A stretch of 64,000 nucleotides of DNA from JALYNX01 sp963724825 (GTDB lineage: Bacteria > Actinomycetota > Acidimicrobiia > Spongiisociales > ZC4RG35): the NCBI GenBank assembly GCA_963724825.1, contig CAVRWT010000004.1, positions 62,001 through 126,000 on the forward strand, in the 5' to 3' direction. The position numbers were made by a program, and so were the translations under genes. Under the pieces are notes generated by a model. That model saw only the letters and a program-made list of their open reading frames with translations. It was not told the origin of the DNA and did no database searches. Below, piece by piece: positions 26,046-34,339 of this stretch. How positions within the stretch are numbered: position 1 is the stretch's first letter; each line of letters opens with the position of its first letter.

Positions 26046-26643
26046 TCAGTTCTCCTCTCGGCGAGCTCCGATGGCCATCACGAGCCAGAGCCCGAGAGCC
26101 AGTGCACTCGCACCCAACGCAATCAGTTGGCCCCGGTTGATGCCGGTAAATGGCAGTGTGCTCGACCCATCCGACGGTATGGAGGAGGTGGTCACAGTGA
26201 TACCCCCGACCTGATCGTCGTCCAGGGTCGTGGTGACGAGGCCGTTGATCGTCGTGGTCGTGTCACCCCCGCCACGTGGTGCTGCTGCTTTCGATCGTCG
26301 TGGTCGTGTCGCCCCCGCCAGTCGTGGTCGTCTCGCCCCCGCTCGTCGTGCTGCTGCTTTCGATCGTCGTGGTCGTGTCACCCCCGCCAGTCGTGGTGCT
26401 GCTGTTGTCGATCGTCGTGGTCGTGTCGCATTGGTGGTGTGAGCCACCCTTGGCCGAGGCTTTGCCGTAACCACCTCCACCGTCCGGACATCCATCGGGT
26501 TTGGTGGTCGTAGTCGTGCCGTAGTGCCCGGTGCCTGAAGTTGCGCCCGCCGAACTCGGCAACACAAGCATCAACGACAGAGCCAATAACAAGACGGTGG
26601 TGATTGCGACGACCAATCGCATCCGCCGCACACTGATCCCCAT
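26046..26643 (-). CDS. Short Thr-rich LPXTG-type surface protein (frameshifted)
   Basis: The first frame gives a signal peptide (basic start, hydrophobic core, cleavage near S-A-G-A), a Gly/His segment, and tandem D-T-T-T-T-I-x-x-S-S-T-T repeats. Near 26273 a repeat unit lacks two bases relative to its copies and the frame is lost. In the next frame the repeats continue (G-G-G-D-T-T-T-T-I) to L-P-F-T-G, a hydrophobic helix and a short charged tail, a sortase signal. Start 26643 follows GGGATAGGAAC directly. Joined length is about 199 residues. It could be a wall-spanning stalk protein; function unknown. Confidence 0.75.
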
Positions 26644-26647
26644 CGTT

Positions 26648-26756
26648 GTTCCTATCCCTTCATATCCATGGAACAGGCCGGTCTCACCACTGGCTTCCCC
26701 TCGGCCCAGGTGACCGAATACAGGCCGGGGATCAGCGCCTCCCGTTTTTCCCTTGT
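26648..26756 (-). promoter_or_regulatory. Conserved 5' leader L2, candidate structured RNA
   Basis: This is the partner of leader L1, about 109 bases ending four bases before the ATG at 26643. The 3' part GTTCC...GGAAC can form a hairpin that would hide the ribosome-binding region GGGATAGGAAC, and the central CGGTC/GACCG stem is shared with L1. A perfect 7-bp GATCACC/GGTGATC hairpin sits just upstream at 26760-26776. A role in controlling LPXTG protein expression is inferred from the two occurrences only. Confidence 0.55.
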
Positions 26757-26879
26757 TGCGATCACCTTCGGTGATCCAGATCGCACAGTAACGGCGGGAT
26801 GGCGCGAATCGTGGTTTAAACCACATGCTTGTTATTCGCGACCGAAGCGAGGATTTCGCGGACCGACTAAGAAGTCAGG

Positions 26880-28142
26880 TCAGGCCGACTTCTCGGCGGG
26901 CCCGTCGACGTCGCGGGCCGGAACCAGGGTGGGGTTCACCTTGTCCTCGACGACGTCCCGATCGATCAATACCTGGTCGATGTCAGTGCGTGAGGGAAGG
27001 TCATACATCGTGTTGAGGAGAACCTCCTCGAGGATCGCCCGAAGACCGCGGGCCCCGGTCCCCCGCTTGAGCGCCTGCTCGGCAATCGCTTCCAGCGCGT
27101 CCGGGGTGAACACCAACTCGACCTCATCCATCTCGAACATGCGGGCGTACTGCTTGATCAGCGCGTTCTTCGGCTCGGTGAGGATCTGGATCAGGGCGTC
27201 CATGTCGAGATCCTCGACGGTCGCCATCACCGGGAGCCGCCCGATGAACTCGGGGATCAATCCGTACTTCATGAGATCCTCGGGCATGACCTGGTTCAAC
27301 AACTCGGTTGGGCGCCCGTCCTTGCGGGAGCGCACGTCAGCGCCGAATCCCACGCCGCGCTTGCCGACACGGTTGGCGATGAGATCCTCGAGACCGCCAA
27401 AGGCACCGGCACAGATGAAGAGGATGTTGGTGGTGTCGAGCTGAATGAACTCCTGATGCGGATGCTTGCGCCCACCTTGGGGCGGGACCGAAGCCTGGGT
27501 CCCTTCGAGGATCTTGAGCAATGCCTGCTGGACGCCCTCGCCGGAGACATCGCGGGTGATCGAAGGGTTCTCGGCTTTACGGGAGACTTTGTCGATCTCG
27601 TCGATGTAGATGATCCCCTGCTGGGCGCGGTTGACGTCGTAGTCGGCGGCCTGGAGCAGCTTGAGAAGGATGTTCTCGACATCCTCGCCGACGTAGCCGG
27701 CCTCGGTGAGGCTGGTGGCGTCTGCGATGGCGAAGGGAACGTTGAGTTGACGGGCGAGCGTCTGGGCGAGAAGGGTCTTGCCGGATCCGGTCGGGCCGAT
27801 GAGAAGGATGTTGGACTTCTGAAGCTCGACGTCACGCTGGACCTCGCCGCTGCGGATCCGCTTGTAGTGGTTGTAGACCGCGACCGACAGCTTCTTCTTG
27901 GCTTCCTCCTGGCCCACGACGTAGTCGTCGAGGTAATGCTTGATCTCGACCGGCTTGGGGAGCTCGGCGAAGTTGATCTCCTCGGTGGTGGAGAACTCCT
28001 CCTCGATGATCTCGTTGCAGAGATCGATGCATTCGTCACAGATGTAGACGCCGGGCCCGGCGATCAGCTTCTTGACCTGCTTTTGAGACTTACCGCAGAA
28101 GCTGCATTTCAACAGCTCTCCGCCCTCGCCAAGTCTGGCCAT
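26880..28142 (-). CDS. clpX: ATP-dependent Clp protease ATPase subunit ClpX
   Basis: ClpX unfolds substrates, including tmRNA-tagged proteins, and feeds them to ClpP. The 420-residue protein has the N-terminal C4 zinc finger (C-S-F-C, then C-D-E-C, about residues 16-38), Walker A G-P-T-G-S-G-K-T near 120, Walker B I-I-Y-I-D-E-I-D-K near 180, and the R-G-V-G-F-G-A pore-region stretch. It follows clpP by 21 bases, giving tig-clpP-clpX order. tmRNA and smpB, its upstream partners in trans-translation, are also in this window. Confidence 0.97.
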   Translation of the reverse strand: MARLGEGGELLKCSFCGKSQKQVKKLIAGPGVYICDECIDLCNEIIEEEFSTTEEINFAELPKPVEIKHYLDDYVVGQEEAKKKLSVAVYNHYKRIRSGEVQRDVELQKSNILLIGPTGSGKTLLAQTLARQLNVPFAIADATSLTEAGYVGEDVENILLKLLQAADYDVNRAQQGIIYIDEIDKVSRKAENPSITRDVSGEGVQQALLKILEGTQASVPPQGGRKHPHQEFIQLDTTNILFICAGAFGGLEDLIANRVGKRGVGFGADVRSRKDGRPTELLNQVMPEDLMKYGLIPEFIGRLPVMATVEDLDMDALIQILTEPKNALIKQYARMFEMDEVELVFTPDALEAIAEQALKRGTGARGLRAILEEVLLNTMYDLPSRTDIDQVLIDRDVVEDKVNPTLVPARDVDGPAEKSA

Positions 28143-28163
28143 CCGGGTTGAAACCTCCTCCGA

Positions 28164-28781
28164 CTACGAGGAGGCTACCGCGGCAAGCTCCCGGCGGGTG
28201 AGAATTCCGTCGATCACCCCGTATTCCTTGGCGGCGTCGGCCAGCATCCAGTAGTCGCGCTCGGTGTCGAGGGCGATCTTGTCGTAGGTCTGGCCGGTGT
28301 GCTCGGCGAGGATGTAGTTGAGCTGCTCGCGCATCTGCACGATGAGCTTGGCCTGGATCTCGATGTCAGAGGCCTGGCCCTGAGCGCCACCGTGGGGCTG
28401 ATGGAGCATGACCCGGGCGTGAGGGAGAGCGAACCTCTTCCCCTTGGCGCCACCAGCGAGGATCACCGCCGCCGCGGACGCCGCCATGCCCATGCACACC
28501 GTGTTCACGTCGGGCTTGATGTACTGGATGGTGTCGTAGATCGCGAAAAGTGAAGTAATCGAGCCACCGGGCGAGTTGATGTAGAGGAAGATGTCCTTGT
28601 CCGGGTCCTCCGACTCGAGGTGGAGCAGTTGGGCCATGATCAGGTTGGCGATGGTGTCATCGATCGGAGTCCCGAGGAAGATGATTCGATCCTTGAGCAG
28701 GCGGCTGTAGATGTCGAAGTAGCGCTCGCCCCGGCTCGTCTGTTCAAAGACGGTGGGGACGACATAGTTCTCGGCGTTCAT
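28164..28781 (-). CDS. clpP: ATP-dependent Clp protease proteolytic subunit ClpP
   Basis: This 205-residue serine protease subunit has its catalytic triad visible: Ser in G-M-A-A-S, His in H-Q-P-H-G-G, and Asp in the D-T-E-R-D-Y-W-M segment. I-N-S-P-G-G-S-I-T marks the handle region. Its start overlaps the trigger-factor stop (ATGA), and clpX follows. Actinomycetota often have two clpP genes; only one is here, so a second may lie elsewhere. Confidence 0.97.
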   Translation of the reverse strand: MNAENYVVPTVFEQTSRGERYFDIYSRLLKDRIIFLGTPIDDTIANLIMAQLLHLESEDPDKDIFLYINSPGGSITSLFAIYDTIQYIKPDVNTVCMGMAASAAAVILAGGAKGKRFALPHARVMLHQPHGGAQGQASDIEIQAKLIVQMREQLNYILAEHTGQTYDKIALDTERDYWMLADAAKEYGVIDGILTRRELAAVASS

Positions 28782-30172
28782 TCTTCTTCCTCCAAGACTT
28801 CGGCCGCCACGACCTCGCCCTCGACGGGCTCGGCCTCGACAACCTCGGCTTCGACTTCCGTGACTTCCAAACTCAAATCGATTGGATTGCCGTCTTCGTC
28901 CACAGGATTGGCATTCGAGAAGACGACGTCCAATGCCCTGTTTCTGAGAATATCACTGGCCAGGGCTAATTCTCGGCCGCTCTCCCTGAAGGCGCGTAGG
29001 TAGGCGACAGGATCACCCGACTGGGTGGCGAGGGCACGGAGGGTCGAGGACAGGTCCTCCTCGGTGACTTCGATGCCTTCCGCCTCGGCGAGCGCCTCGA
29101 GGACCAGCTGGTTCCGAAGTGATAGCTCAGCCTGCCCGCGGAGGTCTTCGACAAAGGCCTCCTGTTCGATGCCGGTGGCCGCGAAATAGTCTTCGAGGGT
29201 CAGCTCGCTCTCTTGGAGCCGGTGAAGGAAGCGGTGCAGGTGCTCATCCATCTCGGCCCGGATCAACGCATCAGGGAGCTCGACGTCGACCTGGTCGACC
29301 AATGTGCTCAGGGCCCGCTCAGCGAATTGACGGGACACTGCCTGGTGCTTCGCTTCGGTTAGACGCTCCCGTAGTTCCGCGTAGAGCTCACCGACCGTCT
29401 CGAACTCGGTGTTCTCATCGACCCATGAGTCATCCAATGGCGGAAGGATCCGCTCCTTGACCTCTTGGACCGCAACATTGAATTTCACGTGCTCCCCGGC
29501 TCTCGCGCCGAATCCGTCAGGCAACGGGGCGTCGAACACCACGGATTCCCCCGCGGCGGCGCCAACCAGCAGGTCGTCCATGCCCTCGATGAGCAGACCT
29601 GACCCGATCTCGTAGAGAAGGTCGGCAGCCGTGGCCTCAGGGATGGGCTCGTCGCCGGCGGTCGCCGAGATGTCCACCGAGACGAAATCGCCAAGCTCGG
29701 CGGATCGCTCCACCTCCTCGACCGTTGCGAACTGCTCGAGCATCCGGGTGACCTGCGCTTCCAACTCCTCGTCGGTCACTTCGGGAGACGTCACCTGGAT
29801 GTCGCGGCCCTTGTAGCTCGGGAGCTCGATGGTGGGCCACAGCGTCACCAGGACCTCGACATCGACCCCGCCATCGACCTCGTTGAGACTCTCCAGTTGC
29901 GGGGTGACGGCCGGGTTGATCTCCTCAGCTGCCAGAACCTGCGTGAGCGCGGGTGGCACGAGGTCATCGATGACCTCGCTTCGTAGGCGATCGGTACCGA
30001 CTGCCGCCTCCACTACGGGGAGCGGGGCCCTGCCCGGCCGGAATCCCTTGAGCTTCATGTCCTGGGAGAGCTTGCGAGCGGTGGCGGTCTTCCCGGCTGC
30101 GATCTCCTCGTCGGTCAGCCGGAATTTGACCAGACGCTCGAACGGCCCGGTCTCGGTGATGGTTGCTGTCAT
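28778..30172 (-). CDS. tig: Trigger factor
   Basis: This ribosome-associated chaperone and peptidyl-prolyl isomerase has an N-terminal ribosome-binding domain with the signature G-F-R-P-G-R-A-P (about residue 45), the FKBP-like domain from about 150, and a long helical C-terminal domain ending in an acidic Glu/Val-rich tail of about 45 residues. ATG 30172 is preferred over 30202 because family similarity begins at T-A-T-I-T-E. It overlaps clpP by four bases. The acidic tail is longer than usual. Confidence 0.95.
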   Translation of the reverse strand: MTATITETGPFERLVKFRLTDEEIAAGKTATARKLSQDMKLKGFRPGRAPLPVVEAAVGTDRLRSEVIDDLVPPALTQVLAAEEINPAVTPQLESLNEVDGGVDVEVLVTLWPTIELPSYKGRDIQVTSPEVTDEELEAQVTRMLEQFATVEEVERSAELGDFVSVDISATAGDEPIPEATAADLLYEIGSGLLIEGMDDLLVGAAAGESVVFDAPLPDGFGARAGEHVKFNVAVQEVKERILPPLDDSWVDENTEFETVGELYAELRERLTEAKHQAVSRQFAERALSTLVDQVDVELPDALIRAEMDEHLHRFLHRLQESELTLEDYFAATGIEQEAFVEDLRGQAELSLRNQLVLEALAEAEGIEVTEEDLSSTLRALATQSGDPVAYLRAFRESGRELALASDILRNRALDVVFSNANPVDEDGNPIDLSLEVTEVEAEVVEAEPVEGEVVAAEVLEEEE

Positions 30173-30208
30173 TGTCTTCCTGATCGATGGTGTCTTGTCC
30201 ATGTGCCA

Positions 30209-30229
30209 AGTACTCAGTACCTAGTACGT
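30209..30229. repeat. Heptad-phased intergenic repeat (b)
   Basis: Three 7-base words AGTACTC, AGTACCT and AGTACGT lie between tig and tRNA-His. They share the 7-base period of the other intergenic repeats but use a different word. Confidence 0.55.
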
Positions 30230-30258
30230 GGCCGCTCGAATACGAGCGGCCACTCTCG

Positions 30259-30334
30259 GGTGACCGACGGGATTCGAACCCGCGACGTCCTGGACCACAA
30301 CCAGGTGCTCTAACCGGACTGAGCTACGGCCACC
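30259..30334 (-). tRNA. tRNA-His(GTG)
   Basis: A cloverleaf with anticodon GTG, a 7-bp acceptor stem (GTGGCCG/CGGTCAC), and the extra G at position -1 opposite discriminator C, which is diagnostic for histidine. It is the last of four minus-strand tRNA genes upstream of tig. Confidence 0.95.
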
Positions 30335-30355
30335 ATGTCGAATGGGTCGTCCTCG

Positions 30356-30429
30356 CGCCCCCGGGAGGACTCGAACCCCCAACCTGCGGATTAGAAGTCC
30401 GCTGCTCTATCCCATTGAGCTACAGGGGC
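30356..30429 (-). tRNA. tRNA-Arg(TCT)
   Basis: A 74-base cloverleaf with acceptor GCCCCTG/CGGGGGC, anticodon TCT in loop CTTCTAA and discriminator G. CCA is not encoded. Confidence 0.95.
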
Positions 30430-30467
30430 AGGGGCTTGGACATCTCGCCCCGAGGGGCGACCCATTC

Positions 30468-30540
<73 letters not shown>

Positions 30541-30563
30541 GGAGGGTCAGTTTACGGCCTTCG

Positions 30564-30637
30564 TCGGGCTGGTCGGACTCGAACCGACGACCTCTGCGTC
30601 CCAAACGCAGCGCGCTACCAAGCTGCGCCACAGCCCG
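30564..30637 (-). tRNA. tRNA-Pro(TGG)
   Basis: A 74-base cloverleaf with acceptor CGGGCTG/CAGCCCG, anticodon TGG in loop TTTGGGA and discriminator A. The C1-G72 end pair is typical of bacterial proline tRNA. Confidence 0.95.
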
Positions 30638-30698
30638 TTGATCACCTCAGGGTAATTCCCCTCTCATTCCTGTCCCACCCCATCCCTATCTTCGAACC

Positions 30699-31399
30699 AT
30701 GGGGGTGGGACCCGAATTGGAGGCTCGGATCGCGGAATGGGACCGGATGTCACGCTGGGAGCGGTCGGAGTTGGGAAAGGATCTGAGGCGACTCGGGATG
30801 ACCTACGCCGAGATCATGGAGCTGATCCCGGTGAAGAAATCGACCCTGGCCACCTGGTGCCGCGAGGTTCTGCTCACCGATGAGCAGTACGCGGCGATCA
30901 AGGAGAGGACCGGAAGCCAGGCGGGAATCCCACGGGATACGAACCGCAACGGCGGGCAGAGATCCTCGCGATCCGAGCCCAGGCGCTTGCAGAGGCGCCG
31001 ATTCTCATGCATGAGCCACTCTGGACAGCAGGTAATGCCCTCTATTGGGGAGAGGGATACAAGACCCAGTCGACCTTGGGGATGACGAATGCAGAGCCCG
31101 CCGCTCTCCGTCTGTTCATGAGATGGGCGAGCGTCTATCACGCCCAGCCGGCCGAGTTCACAGCCCGGCTCAACATCCACGCGGATAATGACGAGCCAAG
31201 CGCCAGGCTGTGGTGGTCGGCGGAGCTTGGAATCGATCTCTCAGACTTCACCAAGACCTTTGTCAAGCCGGACGGCACAGGGCATCGTAAGAACCACCTT
31301 CCGAACGGAGTCTGCGCGGTCAGGATGCGACGAAGCGCCGACGCATTGCATCGCACCATTGCATGGGTCGAGTTCCTCGCCTATCGCCTCGGGAATTAA
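30699..31399 (+). CDS. HTH plus LAGLIDADG-like domain protein (frameshifted)
   Basis: The N-terminal part (about 80 residues) contains a helix-turn-helix-like segment (R-R-L-G-M-T-Y-A-E-I, then K-S-T-L-A-T-W-C). The frame is lost near 30952. In the next frame A-E-I-L-A-I-R leads into a domain with A-L-Y-W-G-E-G, T-N-A-E-P-A-A-L-R-L-F and later W-W-S-A-E-L-G-I, a pattern I associate with LAGLIDADG-like homing-endonuclease folds common in Actinomycetota and Chloroflexi. It lies between two tRNA clusters on opposite strands, a place favoured by mobile genes. One missing base restores a protein of about 233 residues. Function unproven. Confidence 0.6.
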
Positions 31400-31411
31400 G
31401 CTCAGGCCAGC

Positions 31412-31486
31412 GGGCCGCTAGCTCAACTGGCAGCAGCAGGGGCCTCTTAAGCCCAAGGTTCCGGGTTCGAGTCCCGGGCGGCCCAC
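31412..31486 (+). tRNA. tRNA-Lys(CTT), irregular D and anticodon arms
   Basis: Acceptor GGGCCGC/GCGGCCC, loop CTCTTAA (anticodon CTT) and a perfect T arm (CCGGG/CCCGG) identify a lysine tRNA. The D arm has an extra base (GCAGCAGCA where GCAGAGCA is expected) and the anticodon stem seems to lack one C. Both fit indel errors rather than a different tRNA. Confidence 0.75.
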
Positions 31487-31493
31487 CGAACTC

Positions 31494-31520
31494 GCCCCCG
31501 GCCCAGCCGGGGGCATTTTT
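31494..31520 (+). terminator. Rho-independent terminator after tRNA-Lys
   Basis: GCCCCCGGC and GCCGGGGGC pair tightly around a three-base loop and are followed by ATTTTT. It lies eight bases past the tRNA-Lys discriminator. Confidence 0.85.
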
Positions 31521-31565
31521 CGTGGGACAATGACTCCACCACACGGGTCTGGCGGTACTTGCCTC

Positions 31566-31638
31566 GGGCGCTAGCCAACTGGCAGCGCAGAGGTGCTCTT
31601 AACGCCGCAGGTTATGGGTTCGAATCCCAGGCGACCCA
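31566..31638 (+). tRNA. tRNA-Lys-like (CTT), damaged
   Basis: The T arm and 3' acceptor (GCGACCC, A) are intact and loop CTCTTAA again reads CTT, but the 5' acceptor is GGG-CGC with one base missing and the D stem reads GC-C where GCTC is expected. It is either a decayed second lysine tRNA or a good gene with several indel errors. Confidence 0.5.
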
Positions 31639-31706
31639 GCGCGGAGCAGCGAACTCAATCCGCAGTCGGGTACAGAGTCGTCGGTCCTACCATCTCGAAC
31701 CACCAC

Positions 31707-31791
31707 GCGGGTGTGGCGGAACTTGGCAGACGCGCTGGGTTTAGGTCCCAGTGGACGAAAGTCCGTGGAGGTTCAAATCCTCTCGCCCGCA
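31707..31791 (+). tRNA. tRNA-Leu(TAG)
   Basis: An 85-base type II tRNA with a long variable arm (TGGACGAAAGTCCG), acceptor GCGGGTG/CGCCCGC, anticodon TAG between CTGGG and CCCAG, and discriminator A. Confidence 0.93.
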
Positions 31792-31799
31792 CCGACCCC

Positions 31800-33057
31800 C
31801 TACGGCTCGCTCCCACCCCGGGTTGGAGGCACCTCGGTGATGATCCGAGCCCCGCGGCGAAAAGTCAGATAGCTCCAGGCCCAGGACACCAACACCAGGA
31901 TCCGGTTCCTGAATCCGATCAGATAGAAGATGTGGATCGCCAGCCAGGCGAACCACGCCGGAAACCCGGAGAAATCGATCCGGGGAAAGTGGGCAACGCC
32001 TCGCGCCCGCCCGATCGTGGCCAGGGATCCCTTGTTGCGGTAATGGAACGCGGTGCGAGGCTCCCCCGCCAGGTCCGCTCGGATCCCTCGAGCGGCGTGA
32101 CGTCCCATCTGCATGGCCGCCGGCGCCACTCCAGGCACTTCGGAGACCACCGCCAGATCGCCGACCACGAAGACATCTCGATGGCCCGGCAGCGAAAGGT
32201 CCGACTCCACCATCACCCTCCCCGACCGATCCCTCTCCGCTCCAAGGCCCGCCCCCAGAGGAGAGGCCATCACCCCTGCGGCCCAAAGCACGTTTGCCGC
32301 TTCGATCCTCTCACCGCCGGCCAGGGTCACACCGGAGTCGTCGACGAGATCGACCATGGCGTTGGTGCGAACCTCGACACCCAAGACTCTCCAACTGACG
32401 TCGGGCGCTCTCCGACAGCGCCTCGGGATAGACGGGCAACACCCGCTCCGCCCCTTCCACGAGGATCACTCGAGCCGATCCAGGATCGATGGCATGGAAC
32501 TCCCGCTCCATCGAATGGACTGCGATCTCGATCAACGCACCTGCGAGCTCGACACCGGTAGGGCCGCCACCGACCACGACAAAGGTGAGGAGCCGCTCCG
32601 CTGATTCGGGCTCCCTCTCCGCGGCCTCGAATGCGGCCAGGATCCGACCGCGGACATGTAGTGCGTCCTCGATAGTCTTCAGCCCAGGAGCGACTCTCGC
32701 CCACTCGTCGTTCCCGAAATACGAGTGGGTGGCACCGGCTCCAATGATCAGGTATTCGTAAGCGACCTCGACGCCGTCATCGAGGCGAACCACCTTCCGA
32801 TCGAGATCGGTCGCTATCACCTCTGCGAGAAGGATCGTCGTGACATTCGGCTGACGCCGGAAGATGGAACGGATTGGATATGCGATGTCGCTCGGGTTCA
32901 GAGCTGCGGCCGCCACCTGGTACAGAAGTGGCTGGAAGAGGTGGAAGTTCCGGCGATCGATGATCGTGACCTCCACGCCCACGCCTTTGAGGCCTTTGGC
33001 CGCGTTGAGCCCTCCAAAACCCGCACCGACGATCACGACCTTGGGAAGCCGCCTCAC
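31800..33057 (-). CDS. ndh: Type II NADH dehydrogenase (frameshifted)
   Basis: This single-subunit FAD enzyme passes electrons from NADH to quinone without pumping protons. The first part has the FAD motif V-I-V-G-A-G-F-G-G-L, I-I-G-A-G-A-T-H-S-Y-F-G and the NAD motif V-V-V-G-G-G-P-T-G-V-E-L-A-G. The frame breaks near 32386 at CTTGGG. One base less gives L-G-V-E-V-R-T-N-A and continues with L-W-A-A-G-V, V-F-V-V-G-D-L-A, A-M-Q-M-G-R-H-A and a C-terminal hydrophobic membrane-anchoring region. Joined length is about 419 residues, normal for NDH-2. It overlaps rdgB by four bases. Confidence 0.88.
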
Positions 33058-33629
33058 CGTCCAAGTTCCGCGGCCAGCGCCCTCAGGGCGCGAGCCCGAT
33101 GCGAGAAACCGTTCTTCTCGCTCAATGGCATCTCGGCAAGGGTCCGGCCCGCCACCTCGAAGACCGGGTCGTAGCCAAACCCATGCTCGCCTCGCCTTTC
33201 GGCGGTTATCAACCCGTCGACCGCACCTTCGGCCACCACTTCGGTCCCGTCGGAAAGGACGAGGGCGACCACTGTGCGGAATTTGGCGCGACGATCAACG
33301 ACGCCTTGCATTTCTTCGAGCAGCAGGAGCACGTTGTCCGCATAGCTCGCCCTCAGCCCGGCGAACCGGGCCGTGTTCACACCGGGACGGCCCCCGAGTG
33401 CAAGGACCTCCAGACCGGTGTCGTCGGCCAGCGCAGGCAGGCCCACGGCCGCCATGACCTCTCTCGCCTTGAGTAGTGCGTTGTCCTCGAGCGTGGCCCC
33501 GGTCTCCTCGACGTCCGGCCAGTCCAAGCCGCGAACTATCTCGCCGGCGATTCCCAAGGGCTCGATGATTTCTTCGATCTCGGTGATCTTGTCCGGATTC
33601 TTGGAGGCGACGACCAGCCTCGGGATCAC
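33054..33629 (-). CDS. rdgB: Non-canonical purine NTP pyrophosphatase (RdgB/HAM1)
   Basis: This house-cleaning enzyme hydrolyses dITP and XTP. The 191-residue product begins V-A-S-K-N-P-D-K-I-T-E-I and carries L-A-D-D-T-G-L-E-V, the R-F-A-G segment, G-F-G-Y-D-P-V-F (family signature) and the C-terminal S-H-R-A-R-A-L. It overlaps rph by four bases upstream and ndh downstream. The rph-rdgB pairing is classic for Actinomycetota and Firmicutes. Confidence 0.96.
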   Translation of the reverse strand: MIPRLVVASKNPDKITEIEEIIEPLGIAGEIVRGLDWPDVEETGATLEDNALLKAREVMAAVGLPALADDTGLEVLALGGRPGVNTARFAGLRASYADNVLLLLEEMQGVVDRRAKFRTVVALVLSDGTEVVAEGAVDGLITAERRGEHGFGYDPVFEVAGRTLAEMPLSEKNGFSHRARALRALAAELGR

Positions 33630-34327
33630 CCTGCAACCGCCTCCCGCTGCAGAGCATGCAGCTCCGAGATCCCCTTGGTGGCGAGGTCCAGCAAGCCATC
33701 GAGATCGCTTCGGCTGAAAGGGGCTCGCTCCGCAGTCCCCTGGACTTCCACCAGCAGCCCCCGCCCCGACATGACGACGTTCAGATCGACCTCGGCCGCT
33801 GAGTCGCTCTCGTATTCGAGATCCAGCTTCGCTTTCCCATCAACGATCCCCACCGAGATGGCGGCGACTTCGTCGATGATCGGGTTCCGAGCGATCAACC
33901 CACGCTCCACCGAGTCCTCGAAAGCCTGATGCAACGCCACCCAGGCGCCAGTGATCGCAGCGGTTCGGGTCCCACCGTCTGCCTCGATCACGTCGCAATC
34001 GACTCTGGCCATCCCCTCACCGAAGGCGTTGAGATCGACGGCGGCGCGCAGCGATCGCCCGATCAGGCGCGAGATCTCCTGGGCCCGCCCACCGGAAACG
34101 TGATCCCGGCGCACACGCTCTGGTGATGCTCCCGGCAACATCGCGTACTCCGCCGTCACCCAGCCCCTGCCCGAGTCCTTCATCCATCGCGGCGCTTCGG
34201 CCTCAACCGAGGCCGTGCAGAGAACCTTGGTCCGCCCGAACGAGATGAGGACCGATCCCGGAGTGGCTTCGGTGAATCCCAGCTCCATCTCCACAGGTCG
34301 AAGCTGATCGTGGGCACGCGTTGTCAT
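33626..34327 (-). CDS. rph: Ribonuclease PH
   Basis: This phosphorolytic 3'-5' exoribonuclease trims tRNA 3' ends. In its 233 residues the RNase PH features include G-S-V-L-I-S-F-G-R-T-K-V-L-C-T-A-S-V, W-V-T-A-E-Y, R-L-I-G-R-S-L-R-A, D-C-D-V-I-E-A-D-G-G-T-R-T-A and V-E-V-Q-G-T-A-E near the end. It overlaps rdgB and follows the MBL-fold gene by 12 bases, so one operon from pdxH to ndh is likely. Confidence 0.96.
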   Translation of the reverse strand: MTTRAHDQLRPVEMELGFTEATPGSVLISFGRTKVLCTASVEAEAPRWMKDSGRGWVTAEYAMLPGASPERVRRDHVSGGRAQEISRLIGRSLRAAVDLNAFGEGMARVDCDVIEADGGTRTAAITGAWVALHQAFEDSVERGLIARNPIIDEVAAISVGIVDGKAKLDLEYESDSAAEVDLNVVMSGRGLLVEVQGTAERAPFSRSDLDGLLDLATKGISELHALQREAVAG

Positions 34328-34339
34328 CTGACACCGAAA

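Noticed and set aside
26230..26470. Arg- or Val-rich plus-strand open frames
   Set aside because: Antisense reading of the Thr-repeat coding region of the LPXTG gene; repeats keep all frames open.
23225..26643. CRISPR array or similar in the repeat-rich region
   Set aside because: The repeats are protein-coding in frame with motifs; no short identical repeats with regular spacers exist.
26648..26756. Cobalamin, c-di-GMP or c-di-AMP riboswitch for the LPXTG leaders
   Set aside because: Fragments such as GCCAGTGG or GGCCTG look suggestive, but the required core motifs of those classes are missing.
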